Origin: a beta proteobacterium MWH-UniP1
Lineage (GTDB): Bacteria; Pseudomonadota; Gammaproteobacteria; Burkholderiales; Burkholderiaceae_A
Length of the DNA: 64,000 nucleotides
Direction of reading: 5' to 3'
Assembly: GCA_036362785.1 (NCBI GenBank)
Contig: CP143625.1
Coordinates: forward strand, 869,401 to 933,400
Made by a program: the position numbers and the translations under genes. Below the pieces are notes generated by a model that worked only from the letters and a program-made list of their open reading frames with translations, ran no database searches and was not told where the DNA came from. Positions 26,500 to 34,865 of the stretch are shown here, piece by piece (position 1 is the first letter of the stretch; each line of letters opens with the position of its first letter).

Positions 26500-27263
26500 A
26501 CACACCCCGAAAAGAAGATTTTCAAATCGATGGCGTCACGCTGCATGAGGCGGTGGCCAATGCACTCTCAGATCGGATTCGCAATGGGGAATGGGCCGTT
26601 GGTTCTGCACTCCCATCGGAGAGTTCGTTTTGTAAGTTCTACGGTGTCAGTCGCCATACCCTGCGCCATGCCCTTGCCACGCTTGAAGAAAACGGACTGA
26701 TTCTGCGTCGTCAGGGGGCGCCCACTCGGGTGATTTCCCGTCAGCGGCCACGCCGGTTTATTCAGAGTTTCAGTTCTCCTGCCGATATCTTGCGTTATTC
26801 CAACGCGACTTATCGTGTCAACGAGGTCGAGGAATATGTCGAGTGTGATGAGCAACTGGAACCCCTGTTGCGATCCCCCATTGGGTCGTCTTGGTATCAC
26901 ATTGGTGGTGTGCGCCGAGAGCAGGGCTCGAATCAGTTGGTGTCGTTTAGCGACATTTATATCCTGCCCCAATTTGCGGATCTGGTGCATGAATCGGATC
27001 ATGGCCGCTCCATGGTCTATGAGCAGATTGAGCGCCGCTTTGGTGTGGTGATTGACCGGGCAACGGTGGATATCTATGCAACCAGCCTGGATGCCATGCG
27101 GGCCAAGGCCCTGCAGGTGCCAAAGGGCACGCCGTGTCTGGTGATCGTTCGGCGCTATTTTGACGCGGCTGGCAATCCATTTGAAGTCACCATGACCCAC
27201 CACCCAGAAAGCCGCTTTGTCTACACCATGGAGTACCGCAGCAGTGGATCGGTGAAGCCGTAA
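26496..27263 (+). CDS. GntR-family regulator with UTRA domain (HutC type)
   Basis: A 255-residue regulator. The winged helix (about 15-85) has L-S-D-R-I-R-N-G-E-W, L-P-S-E-S-S-F-C-K-F-Y-G-V-S-R-H-T-L-R-H-A-L (broken here for length) and R-Q-G-A-P-T-R-V. The UTRA ligand-binding domain (about 105-245) ends with E-V-T-M-T-H-H-P. UTRA domains bind small acids or sugar phosphates. It is coupled to the lactonase gene (ATGA) and probably controls this operon and the divergent dehydrogenase. Confidence 0.88.
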   Translation: MNTPRKEDFQIDGVTLHEAVANALSDRIRNGEWAVGSALPSESSFCKFYGVSRHTLRHALATLEENGLILRRQGAPTRVISRQRPRRFIQSFSSPADILRYSNATYRVNEVEEYVECDEQLEPLLRSPIGSSWYHIGGVRREQGSNQLVSFSDIYILPQFADLVHESDHGRSMVYEQIERRFGVVIDRATVDIYATSLDAMRAKALQVPKGTPCLVIVRRYFDAAGNPFEVTMTHHPESRFVYTMEYRSSGSVKP

Positions 27264-27323
27264 TCGTTGGGTCAGCCGTGACCGACGAGCGTTAAAACAA
27301 AACAATTACATCAGGAGACAGGA

Positions 27324-28454
27324 ATGCCCCTTATCGAATCGGTATCGGTGACCGCATGTGAAATACCACTTGACCATGTCACGTCGTTTTCGACTCGCAC
27401 GGTCTCATCGCGGCACTATGGTCTGGTGAAAGTACGCAGCACCGATGGCCATGAGGGTATTGGGTTTTGCTATGTCGGTAGCCGCGCCGGCGGGCTGGTC
27501 AAAGCCGCGGTGGAGCAGCTACTTGGCCCTTTGTTGATCGGCAAAGAGAGCCGGCAGACCGAGGGCCTGTGGCAGATGATGTACCAAGAGGCACTGCTGC
27601 AGGGGCGCTCGGGCTCGGTGATGCGGGGCATCTCCATTCTGGATACAGCGCTTTGGGATTTGAATGCCCGCTCTGTGGGCCTGCCCCTGCATGATTATTT
27701 GGGTAGTGTGCATCGCGACTCGGTGATGGCCTATGCCAGTGGCGGCTACTACTTAGATGGCAAGACACCAGCGAAACTTGGCGAAGAAGTGGCTGGCTAT
27801 GTGGAGAAGGGCTTTCGGGCGGTGAAAATTAAGACGGGCCGTCTTTCTCCGGCAGAAGAAGAAAAGCGTATTGCGGCGGCGCGCGATGCCATAGGCCCCG
27901 ATGTCTATCTGATGTTAGACGCGAACAATGCATGGTCTGATCTGCCAACGGCAATGGAATACATGCGGCGCTTCGAGGCCTATGACCCGTACTGGATTGA
28001 AGAGCCCTTTTCGCCTGATGCAATCGATCTGCACGCGCGGTTGGCGGCAAGAACGTCGGTCACAGTGGCCACAGGTGAAATTGAAGTGGGCCGTTGGCGT
28101 TTCCGTGAGCTTCTTGATGCGGGTGGTGCCGAAATTTTGCAAACGGATGCAGCAGTCTGTGGCGGTATTTCCGAGTGGCGAAAGATTGCTGCTTATGCCG
28201 ATGCAAAGGGCGTGACGGTGAGCCCGCACTGGTTCCACGACCTGCACACGCCATTGGTGGCGGCCACGCCCAATGCCCGCTTCGTGGAGTTTTTCTTAGA
28301 CGATCAGGTGTTGAATTTCCGCCGCCTGGTGGATCACCAGCTTGAATTTAAAAATGGCAATGTCGTTCTTCGGCAGACACCAGGCCTGGGCTTTGGTTTT
28401 GATGAGGCCGCTGTCAAGAAGTACGGCAGTGGCTGGTTGGTGATCAAAGCCTAA
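27324..28454 (+). CDS. Enolase-superfamily (mandelate racemase type) sugar-acid dehydratase or racemase
   Basis: A 376-residue enzyme of the mandelate racemase/muconate lactonizing family. Catalytic features are visible: K-I-K with K168 and K170, metal ligands D199 (L-D-A-N-N), E226 (I-E-E-P) and E252 (T-G-E-I-E), D275 and the His region S-P-H-W-F-H-D-L-H at 300-308. The K-x-K and the Asp plus His pair place it in the mandelate racemase subgroup, which includes many acid-sugar dehydratases. The substrate is not readable from sequence. It is preceded by AGGAGA and followed 27 bases later by the Ldh gene. Confidence 0.85.
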   Translation: MPLIESVSVTACEIPLDHVTSFSTRTVSSRHYGLVKVRSTDGHEGIGFCYVGSRAGGLVKAAVEQLLGPLLIGKESRQTEGLWQMMYQEALLQGRSGSVMRGISILDTALWDLNARSVGLPLHDYLGSVHRDSVMAYASGGYYLDGKTPAKLGEEVAGYVEKGFRAVKIKTGRLSPAEEEKRIAAARDAIGPDVYLMLDANNAWSDLPTAMEYMRRFEAYDPYWIEEPFSPDAIDLHARLAARTSVTVATGEIEVGRWRFRELLDAGGAEILQTDAAVCGGISEWRKIAAYADAKGVTVSPHWFHDLHTPLVAATPNARFVEFFLDDQVLNFRRLVDHQLEFKNGNVVLRQTPGLGFGFDEAAVKKYGSGWLVIKA

Positions 28455-28481
28455 GCGCGGTTAACCATAAGGATAAAGCCG

Positions 28482-29531
28482 ATGACGCTTGTGCCTGCTG
28501 ACCGCGTTCAAGAATTTATCGCGCAGGCCTTTCAATCAGTCGGCATGAGAGAACGTGATGCGGTCTCTGTTTCCCGGCTCATGACCCGCGCGGATCTTCT
28601 GGGCGCCGATGGCCATGGCATTTTTCGGCTGCCGCAGTATCTGCGGCGTATTCGTGCCGGGGGTATCAACCTGCAGCCAACAATTCGTGTTGAACAGGAG
28701 CGCGGTGCGACTGCTTTGATGAACGGCGACAACGGCATGGGCCATTTGGTGGTGAAGCAGGCCACTGAGCTGGCAATCGCCAAGGCCAACATCCAAGGGA
28801 TTGGCTGGGTGGGCTGCAAGATGAGTAATCACGCGGGGCCAGCATCGCTTTATGCCGGTATGGTGGCCGATGCTGGCTTGGTGGGAGTCTATTTTGCGGT
28901 GGGCAGCGCCAATCACATGGCACCTTGGGGCGGTATTGAGCTGTTGCTGTCGACCAATCCGGTTGCGATTGCAGTGCCAGCCAAGACAGGGCCAGCAGTC
29001 GTGCTGGATATGGCGACTACTGTTGCGGCCTATGGCAAAGTTAAAATCAAAGCCCAGAAAAATGAACTCATGCCCGAGGGCTGGATGATAGACAAGCAAG
29101 GCCAGCCCCTGCTGGACCCCAAACGATCGACCGAGGGGCTGCTTCTACCCATTGGGGGCTACAAGGGCTACGGGCTCTCACTCATGATTGGCCTGCTTGC
29201 CGGAACACTTAATGGCGCTGCCATGGGCCGCGATGTGATTGACTTCAACAAAGACGACACCTCTGTAACGAATACGGGACAAGCGATTGCGGCCATTGAT
29301 ATTTCGGCGTTCGGCGATAAAGATACGTTTCTTGATGCGGTTGATCAGCTGGTTGCAGAGCTGCACGAATCACAAACCCTTCCAGGGGTTGATCGTGTAC
29401 GTGTGCCGGGGGAGGGCAGCGCGGCGAGTGTTGAAAAACGCAGCAAAGAGGGAATACCTTTTTCAGATGAACTGTTGTCTGCCTTAGAAGGTGTTGCGAA
29501 AGAGTGCGGTATTGCTGGTTTGGTTCAATAG
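28482..29531 (+). CDS. Ldh-family (malate/L-lactate type) NAD(P)-dependent oxidoreductase
   Basis: A 349-residue member of the Ldh2/YlbC/YbiC family. Typical segments are R-A-D-L-L-G-A-D-G-H-G-I near 30-45, N-G-D-N-G-M-G-H, the substrate-site S-N-H-A-G-P-A and S-T-N-P-V-A-I-A-V-P, then G-G-Y-K-G-Y-G-L-S. Members oxidise or reduce 2-hydroxy and 2-oxo acids (malate, sulfolactate, ureidoglycolate and others). In this operon it probably handles a 2-hydroxy acid derived from the lactone. Confidence 0.88.
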   Translation: MTLVPADRVQEFIAQAFQSVGMRERDAVSVSRLMTRADLLGADGHGIFRLPQYLRRIRAGGINLQPTIRVEQERGATALMNGDNGMGHLVVKQATELAIAKANIQGIGWVGCKMSNHAGPASLYAGMVADAGLVGVYFAVGSANHMAPWGGIELLLSTNPVAIAVPAKTGPAVVLDMATTVAAYGKVKIKAQKNELMPEGWMIDKQGQPLLDPKRSTEGLLLPIGGYKGYGLSLMIGLLAGTLNGAAMGRDVIDFNKDDTSVTNTGQAIAAIDISAFGDKDTFLDAVDQLVAELHESQTLPGVDRVRVPGEGSAASVEKRSKEGIPFSDELLSALEGVAKECGIAGLVQ

Positions 29532-29544
29532 GAGATAAAGAACG

Positions 29545-30552
29545 ATGAAAGCGTTTCAGCCAGTACAAGTAAAGCGACGTGCCTTAACGGCCCTGACAGC
29601 GGCTGCGGTGTTGGGCGTTTCGCTGATTGGGGGCGCCCAGCAGGCATTGGCGCAGACCTATCCCTCCAAACCAGTCAAGGTCTTAGTGGGTTATGCCCCT
29701 GGAAGTTCCACCGACATTGTGGGCCGACTGGTGGGCCAGGCGCTTGCCGAAGTGTGGAAGCAGCCTGTGGTGATTGAAAACCGCGGGGGTGCCGCAGGCA
29801 ATCTTGCCGCCAACGAGGCTGCCAAGGCCACGCCCGACGGCTATACATTGTTGTTTGCGCAAAACGGCTTGGCCATTAGCACGGCGGCCAACCCCAAGCT
29901 GCCGTTTAATGGTGAGACCGATCTGGTCCCGATCGTGATGGTGGCGGCGACGCCCCACATCTTGGTGGTGCCGGTGAACTCCCCTGCGCGCAATGTTCAG
30001 GAGTTGATCGCCATGGCCAAGCAATCCAAAAGCAAGCTGAACTTTGCCTCAAGCGGTATCGGCAACTCAGACCACATGGCAGGAGAGTTGTTCAAGTCGA
30101 TGACGGCGACGGAAGGCGTTCACCTGCCGTACCGTGGAGGTTCACTGGCTGCCGCCGATACGGTCTCGGGTCAAATTGATTATTACTTTGCTGGCATGCC
30201 GGTTGGTCTGCCCATGATCAAAGGGGGGCGGCTGCGGGCCTTGGCGGTGACCAGCAAGGAGCGCTTTTCCGGCGCGCCGGAAATACCAACCGTAGCCGAG
30301 CAGGGTGTGCCTGGCTATGAGCATGTGCTGTGGCAAGGCTTTTTTGTCCCCAAGGGCACATCGCCCGAGATGGTGAAGAAAATCTCGGACGATGTACTGA
30401 AGATTCTGGCCACCAAGGAATTTCGTGAAAGCATGAACACCAAGGGCATCACGGTTGCACCCATGGCGCCAGCCGCCTTTCGGGATTACTACCTGGCGGA
30501 CATTGCCAAGTGGCGTAAGGTAGTGAAATCTGCAGGAATTGTGCTGCAGTAA
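29545..30552 (+). CDS. Bug/TctC-family periplasmic solute receptor
   Basis: A 335-residue exported binding protein. The signal peptide ends near A-L-A-Q (residues 34-37), then the family start T-Y-P-S-K-P-V-K-V-L-V-G-Y-A-P-G-S-S-T-D follows. Bug proteins are hugely expanded in Burkholderiales and bind carboxylates for tripartite tricarboxylate transporters. No tctA or tctB gene lies in the window, so this is an orphan receptor that would use a permease encoded elsewhere. It ends the catabolic operon. Confidence 0.9.
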   Translation: MKAFQPVQVKRRALTALTAAAVLGVSLIGGAQQALAQTYPSKPVKVLVGYAPGSSTDIVGRLVGQALAEVWKQPVVIENRGGAAGNLAANEAAKATPDGYTLLFAQNGLAISTAANPKLPFNGETDLVPIVMVAATPHILVVPVNSPARNVQELIAMAKQSKSKLNFASSGIGNSDHMAGELFKSMTATEGVHLPYRGGSLAAADTVSGQIDYYFAGMPVGLPMIKGGRLRALAVTSKERFSGAPEIPTVAEQGVPGYEHVLWQGFFVPKGTSPEMVKKISDDVLKILATKEFRESMNTKGITVAPMAPAAFRDYYLADIAKWRKVVKSAGIVLQ

Positions 30553-30579
30553 ATCCGTCTCGATATACACTTCGGGGCT

Positions 30580-31185
30580 ATGATTAGCCCCGAACAAAAC
30601 TCCCCCTTGTCGCAGTCGGCTTACCGGCCGCTGCGCCCCATGCCCGCTTTGATTTTCGCTAGCCGCTGGCTACAGCTGCCCCTGTATTTGGGGCTGATTG
30701 TGGCCCAGGCGGTCTATGTGGTCTTATTTATTCAAGAGCTGCTGCACCTGGTGCCAATCTTGTGGGACCCGAATGCGCTTTCCAGTTCCGCTGCTGTTCT
30801 TGGTGTTGAAAAGGCCAGCAAGGAAATTGTGGTGATGCTGGTGGTGCTCTCGCTGATTGACGTGGTCATGATCTCGAATCTTTTGATCATGGTCATCATT
30901 GGCGGCTACGAGACCTTTGTATCGCGATTGGATTTAGAGGGCCACCCTGATCAGCCCGAGTGGTTGTCCCATGTAAACGCCAACATTTTGAAGGTGAAAC
31001 TTGCCACGGCCATCATCGGCATCTCATCGATTCACCTGCTCAAGACCTTTATCTCGGCCGACTCCATGTCGGATAAGGCCCTGCTGTGGCAGACCATCAT
31101 CCACGTTGCATTTATTTTGTCGGCAGTATCGATTGCCTATATTGATCGGCTCTTAAGCCACGCCATGGCGTCGGCAAAGCACTAA
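30580..31185 (+). CDS. YqhA/UPF0114-family membrane protein
   Basis: A 201-residue protein with four hydrophobic segments and the family pattern F-A-S-R-W-L-Q-L-P-L-Y-L-G-L near 25-40, Y-E-T-F-V-S-R-L-D and K-V-K-L-A-T-A-I-I-G-I-S-S-I-H-L-L. Function is not known for the family. It starts 27 bases after the Bug gene, possibly by read-through, and ends one base before the convergent AI-2E permease gene. Confidence 0.83.
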   Translation: MISPEQNSPLSQSAYRPLRPMPALIFASRWLQLPLYLGLIVAQAVYVVLFIQELLHLVPILWDPNALSSSAAVLGVEKASKEIVVMLVVLSLIDVVMISNLLIMVIIGGYETFVSRLDLEGHPDQPEWLSHVNANILKVKLATAIIGISSIHLLKTFISADSMSDKALLWQTIIHVAFILSAVSIAYIDRLLSHAMASAKH

Positions 31186-31186
31186 G

Positions 31187-32176
31187 TTATTTGTTAAACC
31201 AGTCGCTGTCTTCGTAGTGGTTACGGATGTATCGCAGCGTGACCAACACAATCGCAGCGGCTGGCAGTGCCAGCAGCACGCCGAAAAAGCCAAATAGGCT
31301 TCCGAAAAAAAGCAGGGCAAAAATCACTGCAACCGGGTGTAAGCCGATGCGCTCGCCCACCAGTTTGGGTGTCAGGAAAAAACTCTCCACCAGTTGGCCC
31401 ACGCCGTAGACGGCCAGCACGCCCAGCAATGCCCAAGATGGGCCAAATTGCAGCAGCGCAGAAATCACCGCCAGCACGAGCCCCACACCAAATCCAATAT
31501 AAGGAATGAAGATGGCCAGGCCGGTCAGAATGCCGATCGCCACTCCGCCGGCCATGCCGATCATACTTAGCGCCAAGGCGTAATACGCCGCCAGAATCAG
31601 CATGACGACGAGCTGACCGCGCAGGTATTGGGACAAGAGTTCGTCGCACTCTTTGGCAAGATTTTTGACCGTATCGCGATAGCGGGGCGGGACAAACTCT
31701 GCGGCCCGTGAGAAGAACTTCCCCCAATCGATCAGCAGATAAAAGACAACGAACAAAATCAATACCAAAGCGCCGATTGCGGCAATCAGCGTCTGAGTAG
31801 AGGTCAGCACCGTGTCGATCACATTGGACACCATGGTGTCGGCATTGGCAGAAAAATGCTGGGTCACTTTATTAACCAATTGTTCTTTGAGCTGATTCCA
31901 ATCGAGTTGCACATGAAGCCGCTCCAACTGCGGGGCTGCCCAGGTTTGGACATCGCCAATCCACTTTGGTGCCTGGTCTTTGATCAAAGGAATCTCCCGC
32001 TGCAAGATGTTGATGAGCAGTACGACCAGGCCAAGGGCTGCGGCCAGTCCGGCTGCTACAGCAGTCAGGGCGCTGAGTTTTCGGGGTAGGCCGATACGGT
32101 TCAGGCCCTCTGCAATCGGCTCCAGCACATAGGCCAGAATCAGGGCGGCAAGAAATACGGAAAGAATGGTGGTCAT
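31187..32176 (-). CDS. AI-2E transporter family (PerM-like) permease
   Basis: A 329-residue membrane protein with about eight segments and the family tail: P-Y-I-G-F-G-V-G-L, then F-F-L-T-P-K-L-V-G-E-R-I-G-L-H-P-V and F-G-F-F-G-V-L-L-A-L-P. The ATG at 32176 is used; the open frame continues 642 bases upstream through the antisense of rraA, which is a shadow. Family members are linked to AI-2 export, sodium/proton exchange or unknown transport. It is divergent from rraA, with 39 bases between the starts. Confidence 0.83.
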   Translation of the reverse strand: MTTILSVFLAALILAYVLEPIAEGLNRIGLPRKLSALTAVAAGLAAALGLVVLLINILQREIPLIKDQAPKWIGDVQTWAAPQLERLHVQLDWNQLKEQLVNKVTQHFSANADTMVSNVIDTVLTSTQTLIAAIGALVLILFVVFYLLIDWGKFFSRAAEFVPPRYRDTVKNLAKECDELLSQYLRGQLVVMLILAAYYALALSMIGMAGGVAIGILTGLAIFIPYIGFGVGLVLAVISALLQFGPSWALLGVLAVYGVGQLVESFFLTPKLVGERIGLHPVAVIFALLFFGSLFGFFGVLLALPAAAIVLVTLRYIRNHYEDSDWFNK

Positions 32177-32215
32177 GGCCGGATTTTTGCATGACCGCGG
32201 GGGGCTGGTAGTCTT

Positions 32216-32770
32216 ATGGCCACTATGAACAAACCGAAATTCTCTGCTCAGACGCCCAAGGCCTCGAAATTTGCCTTGGCCACACCCACCGCCGACCTGT
32301 GTGATGCCCACGAGGATCTGCTCAAGGCGGGTAGTCTTCGGGTCTTGCCCCCGGTCTTTCAGAACTACGGCGGCGAGGCCACGATGGCCGGGCCCATCGC
32401 CACGCTGAAGTGCTTTGAAGACAATGTCTTGGTCCGCCAGATTCTGGAAACACCAGGTCAGGGCCGGGTTCTGATGGTCGATGGTGGTGGCAGTGATCGC
32501 TGCGCTCTGGTGGGCGGTAACCTGGGCGCCTTGGCCGTTAAAAACGGCTGGGCGGGCTTGGTGGTCAACGGCTGCGTGCGGGACACCGACGAGCTTGCCG
32601 AATGCCTGGTGGGCATCTGGGCCATGGCCACCCACCCCCGTCGCAGTGATCGTCAGGGCATCGGTCAGAAAGAGGTCGTGCTCGATATGGTCGGGACTAG
32701 GGTTTCCCCGGGGAACTGGTGCTACGCCGACGCCGACGGCATTTTGGTGAGCGATAAAAAACTTGGCTGA
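32216..32770 (+). CDS. rraA: RraA-family protein (RNase E activity regulator or HMG/CHA aldolase type)
   Basis: A 184-residue protein with the RraA core: [33 protein letters not shown] and the final [10 protein letters not shown]. coli RraA inhibits RNase E; close relatives are 4-hydroxy-4-methyl-2-oxoglutarate aldolases, whose G-x(20)-R-D motif is present here (R-D in C-V-R-D). Either role is possible. ATG at 32216 or 32225. Confidence 0.83.
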   Translation: MATMNKPKFSAQTPKASKFALATPTADLCDAHEDLLKAGSLRVLPPVFQNYGGEATMAGPIATLKCFEDNVLVRQILETPGQGRVLMVDGGGSDRCALVGGNLGALAVKNGWAGLVVNGCVRDTDELAECLVGIWAMATHPRRSDRQGIGQKEVVLDMVGTRVSPGNWCYADADGILVSDKKLG

Positions 32771-32789
32771 GTGGTCAATTTTTGACCAC
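32771..32789. repeat. Short hairpin after rraA
   Basis: GTGGTCAA, three T, TTGACCAC: an 8-bp perfect stem right after the rraA stop. The bases after it (CCCCGGCG) are not a T tract, so it is not a classic terminator; the loop T run is inside the stem-loop. It may still stabilise the rraA 3' end. Confidence 0.4.
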
Positions 32790-32897
32790 CCCGGCGCCCC
32801 CCTTGTCGTGACAATCATGTGACGTTTTTATGACCGAGTTTTCCACAAAACCTGTGGACAACTCATCGGTCAATTACGAAAGAAACTTGCGAAAGCT

Positions 32898-34865
32898 ATG
32901 GTAAGCAGTAAACAAACAGGCTACGACGAATCATCCATTCGTGTGCTCAAAGGTTTGGAGCCGGTCAAGCAACGGCCGGGCATGTACACCCGAACCGAAA
33001 ACGCCTTGCACATTTTGCAAGAGGTGATTGACAACGCTGCCGATGAAGCGCTAGCGGGCTATGCAAAAAATATTGTGGTGACCCAACACGCCGACGGCAG
33101 TGTCAGTGTGACCGACGATGGCCGTGGCATTCCAGTGGGCAAACATCCAGAGGAAAAAGTACCCGTTGTCGAGATTGTGTTTACTCGATTACACGCAGGC
33201 GGAAAGTTTGACAAAGGTGCAGGGGGTGCTTACGCATTTTCCGGGGGCCTGCATGGTGTTGGTGTGTCTGTCACCAATGCATTGTCCAAACGATTAGAGG
33301 TGACTGTTTGGCGTGATGGTGGTGAGCATCGCATTGTGTTTGCGGGTGGCGATGTGATTGAGCCATTGAAAAAAGTGGGCAGCGCATCGGGCCGAAACGG
33401 CACCCAGGTGCGGGTTTGGCCGGATTCCAAGTATTTCGATGATGCCGGGATTCCCGCAGCCGAATTGGCGCGAAGTTTGAAAGCACGGGCCGTGTTGTTG
33501 CCGGGTGTCACGACCCATTTGCATGTCGAAAAATCAGGCAAACAAGATTCCTGGCGCTACCAAGGCGGACTGAAAGATTATTTGTTGGAGTTGATCGAAG
33601 GTGATGTGCCGGTGGTCGATCCGTGGATTGCCGAAGGCTATGTCACCACTGCCGATGACACCTTTGCGCTGGGTGAAGGCGCGCAGTGGGCAGTGGTCTG
33701 GACCGCCGAGGGGGCCACACCGCGAGAGTCATTTGTAAACTTGATTCCCACAACTGCCGGTGGCACGCACGAGGCTGGGTTGCGTGATGGATTGTTTAGC
33801 GCAGTCAAAGCGTTTGTAGAACAACACGGCCTGACCCCCAAGGGCGTAAAAATTCTTCCCGAAGATGTTTTTTCGCGTGTGAGTTTTGTCTTGTCAGCGA
33901 AAGTGTTGGATCCGCAATTCCAGGGCCAGACCAAAGAAAAGTTGACCAGCCGCGATGCGCTTCGCTTAGTCTCCAACCAGGTTCGCGCACCATTGGAATT
34001 GTGGCTGAATCGGGATGTGGAATCCGCCCGAAAAATCGCAGATCTGGCGATTCGGGCGGCCCAGAGCCGGGTCCGTTCTGCCCAAAAGGTGGAAAAGAAA
34101 AAGGGCTCGGGCGTGGCCGTGCTGCCGGGCAAGCTGACCGACTGCGAATCGACCGACATTTCCCGAAACGAGATCTTCCTGGTCGAAGGTGATTCGGCCG
34201 GCGGCTCGGCCAAGATGGGGCGGGATAAAGAGTTCCAGGCGATTTTGCCGCTGCGCGGCAAAGTCTTAAACACCTGGGAGACCGAAAAAGAGCGGCTCTT
34301 TGCCAATGCCGAGGTCCACGACATCGCGGTGGCGCTGGGCATTGACCCCCATGGGCCAAGTGATGAGGTGAATTGGAGCAATCTGCGCTACGGCAAGGTC
34401 TGTATTTTGTCCGATGCCGACGTGGACGGCTCCCATATCCAGGTCTTGTTGCTTACCTTATTTCTTAAGCATTTCCCGCAGCTGGTCGAACGGGGCCATA
34501 TCTGTGTGGCAAGGCCGCCCCTGTTTCGTGTGGATGTGAATGCCAGTGGCAAGCGGCCAGCCCGAAAAATCTATGCGCTGGATGAAGGTGAGCTCACCCA
34601 CGTGCTCGACAAATTAAAGCAAGAGGGCCTGCGTGAATCCGCATGGAGCATCTCCCGATTCAAAGGATTGGGTGAGATGAGCGCTGAGCAGCTCTGGGAA
34701 ACCACGCTCAACCCCGACACCCGACGCTTAGCGGTGGTGGGGTATGGCGGGGTGGACAGTTTGGATACCGCCAAGCGGTTCAACCTGCTGATGGGCCGTG
34801 GCGAAGCAGCATCGCGCCGCGCATGGTTGGAAGAAAAAGGTCATGAAGTCGAGGTAGACGTTTAA
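32898..34865 (+). CDS. parE: DNA topoisomerase IV subunit B
   Basis: A 655-residue GHKL ATPase/TOPRIM subunit (E. coli ParE is 630). The ATP site has [10 protein letters not shown] near 45 and G-R-G-I-P-V-G. The TOPRIM part shows [10 protein letters not shown] and D-A-D-V-D-G-S-H-I. With ParC it separates linked daughter chromosomes. Called ParE and not GyrB because the gene is paired with parC and the protein is short, without the GyrB insertion. Its TAA overlaps the parC start by one base. Confidence 0.93.
   Translation: MVSSKQTGYDESSIRVLKGLEPVKQRPGMYTRTENALHILQEVIDNAADEALAGYAKNIVVTQHADGSVSVTDDGRGIPVGKHPEEKVPVVEIVFTRLHAGGKFDKGAGGAYAFSGGLHGVGVSVTNALSKRLEVTVWRDGGEHRIVFAGGDVIEPLKKVGSASGRNGTQVRVWPDSKYFDDAGIPAAELARSLKARAVLLPGVTTHLHVEKSGKQDSWRYQGGLKDYLLELIEGDVPVVDPWIAEGYVTTADDTFALGEGAQWAVVWTAEGATPRESFVNLIPTTAGGTHEAGLRDGLFSAVKAFVEQHGLTPKGVKILPEDVFSRVSFVLSAKVLDPQFQGQTKEKLTSRDALRLVSNQVRAPLELWLNRDVESARKIADLAIRAAQSRVRSAQKVEKKKGSGVAVLPGKLTDCESTDISRNEIFLVEGDSAGGSAKMGRDKEFQAILPLRGKVLNTWETEKERLFANAEVHDIAVALGIDPHGPSDEVNWSNLRYGKVCILSDADVDGSHIQVLLLTLFLKHFPQLVERGHICVARPPLFRVDVNASGKRPARKIYALDEGELTHVLDKLKQEGLRESAWSISRFKGLGEMSAEQLWETTLNPDTRRLAVVGYGGVDSLDTAKRFNLLMGRGEAASRRAWLEEKGHEVEVDV

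Noticed and set aside
26568..27305. A 245-codon open frame antisense to the GntR regulator gene
   Set aside because: It mirrors a clear GntR/UTRA gene, has no ribosome site and shows no protein family pattern.
32771..32789. Hairpin after rraA as a Rho-independent terminator
   Set aside because: The stem is only 8 bp and is followed by CCCCGG instead of a T run; it is kept only as a hairpin.
32177..32818. N-terminal extension of the AI-2E permease frame
   Set aside because: The extra 214 codons run antisense through rraA; the membrane protein proper starts at 32176.
33638..34381. A 247-codon open frame antisense to parE
   Set aside because: Its low-complexity Ser/Arg-rich sequence is a reading-frame shadow of parE.
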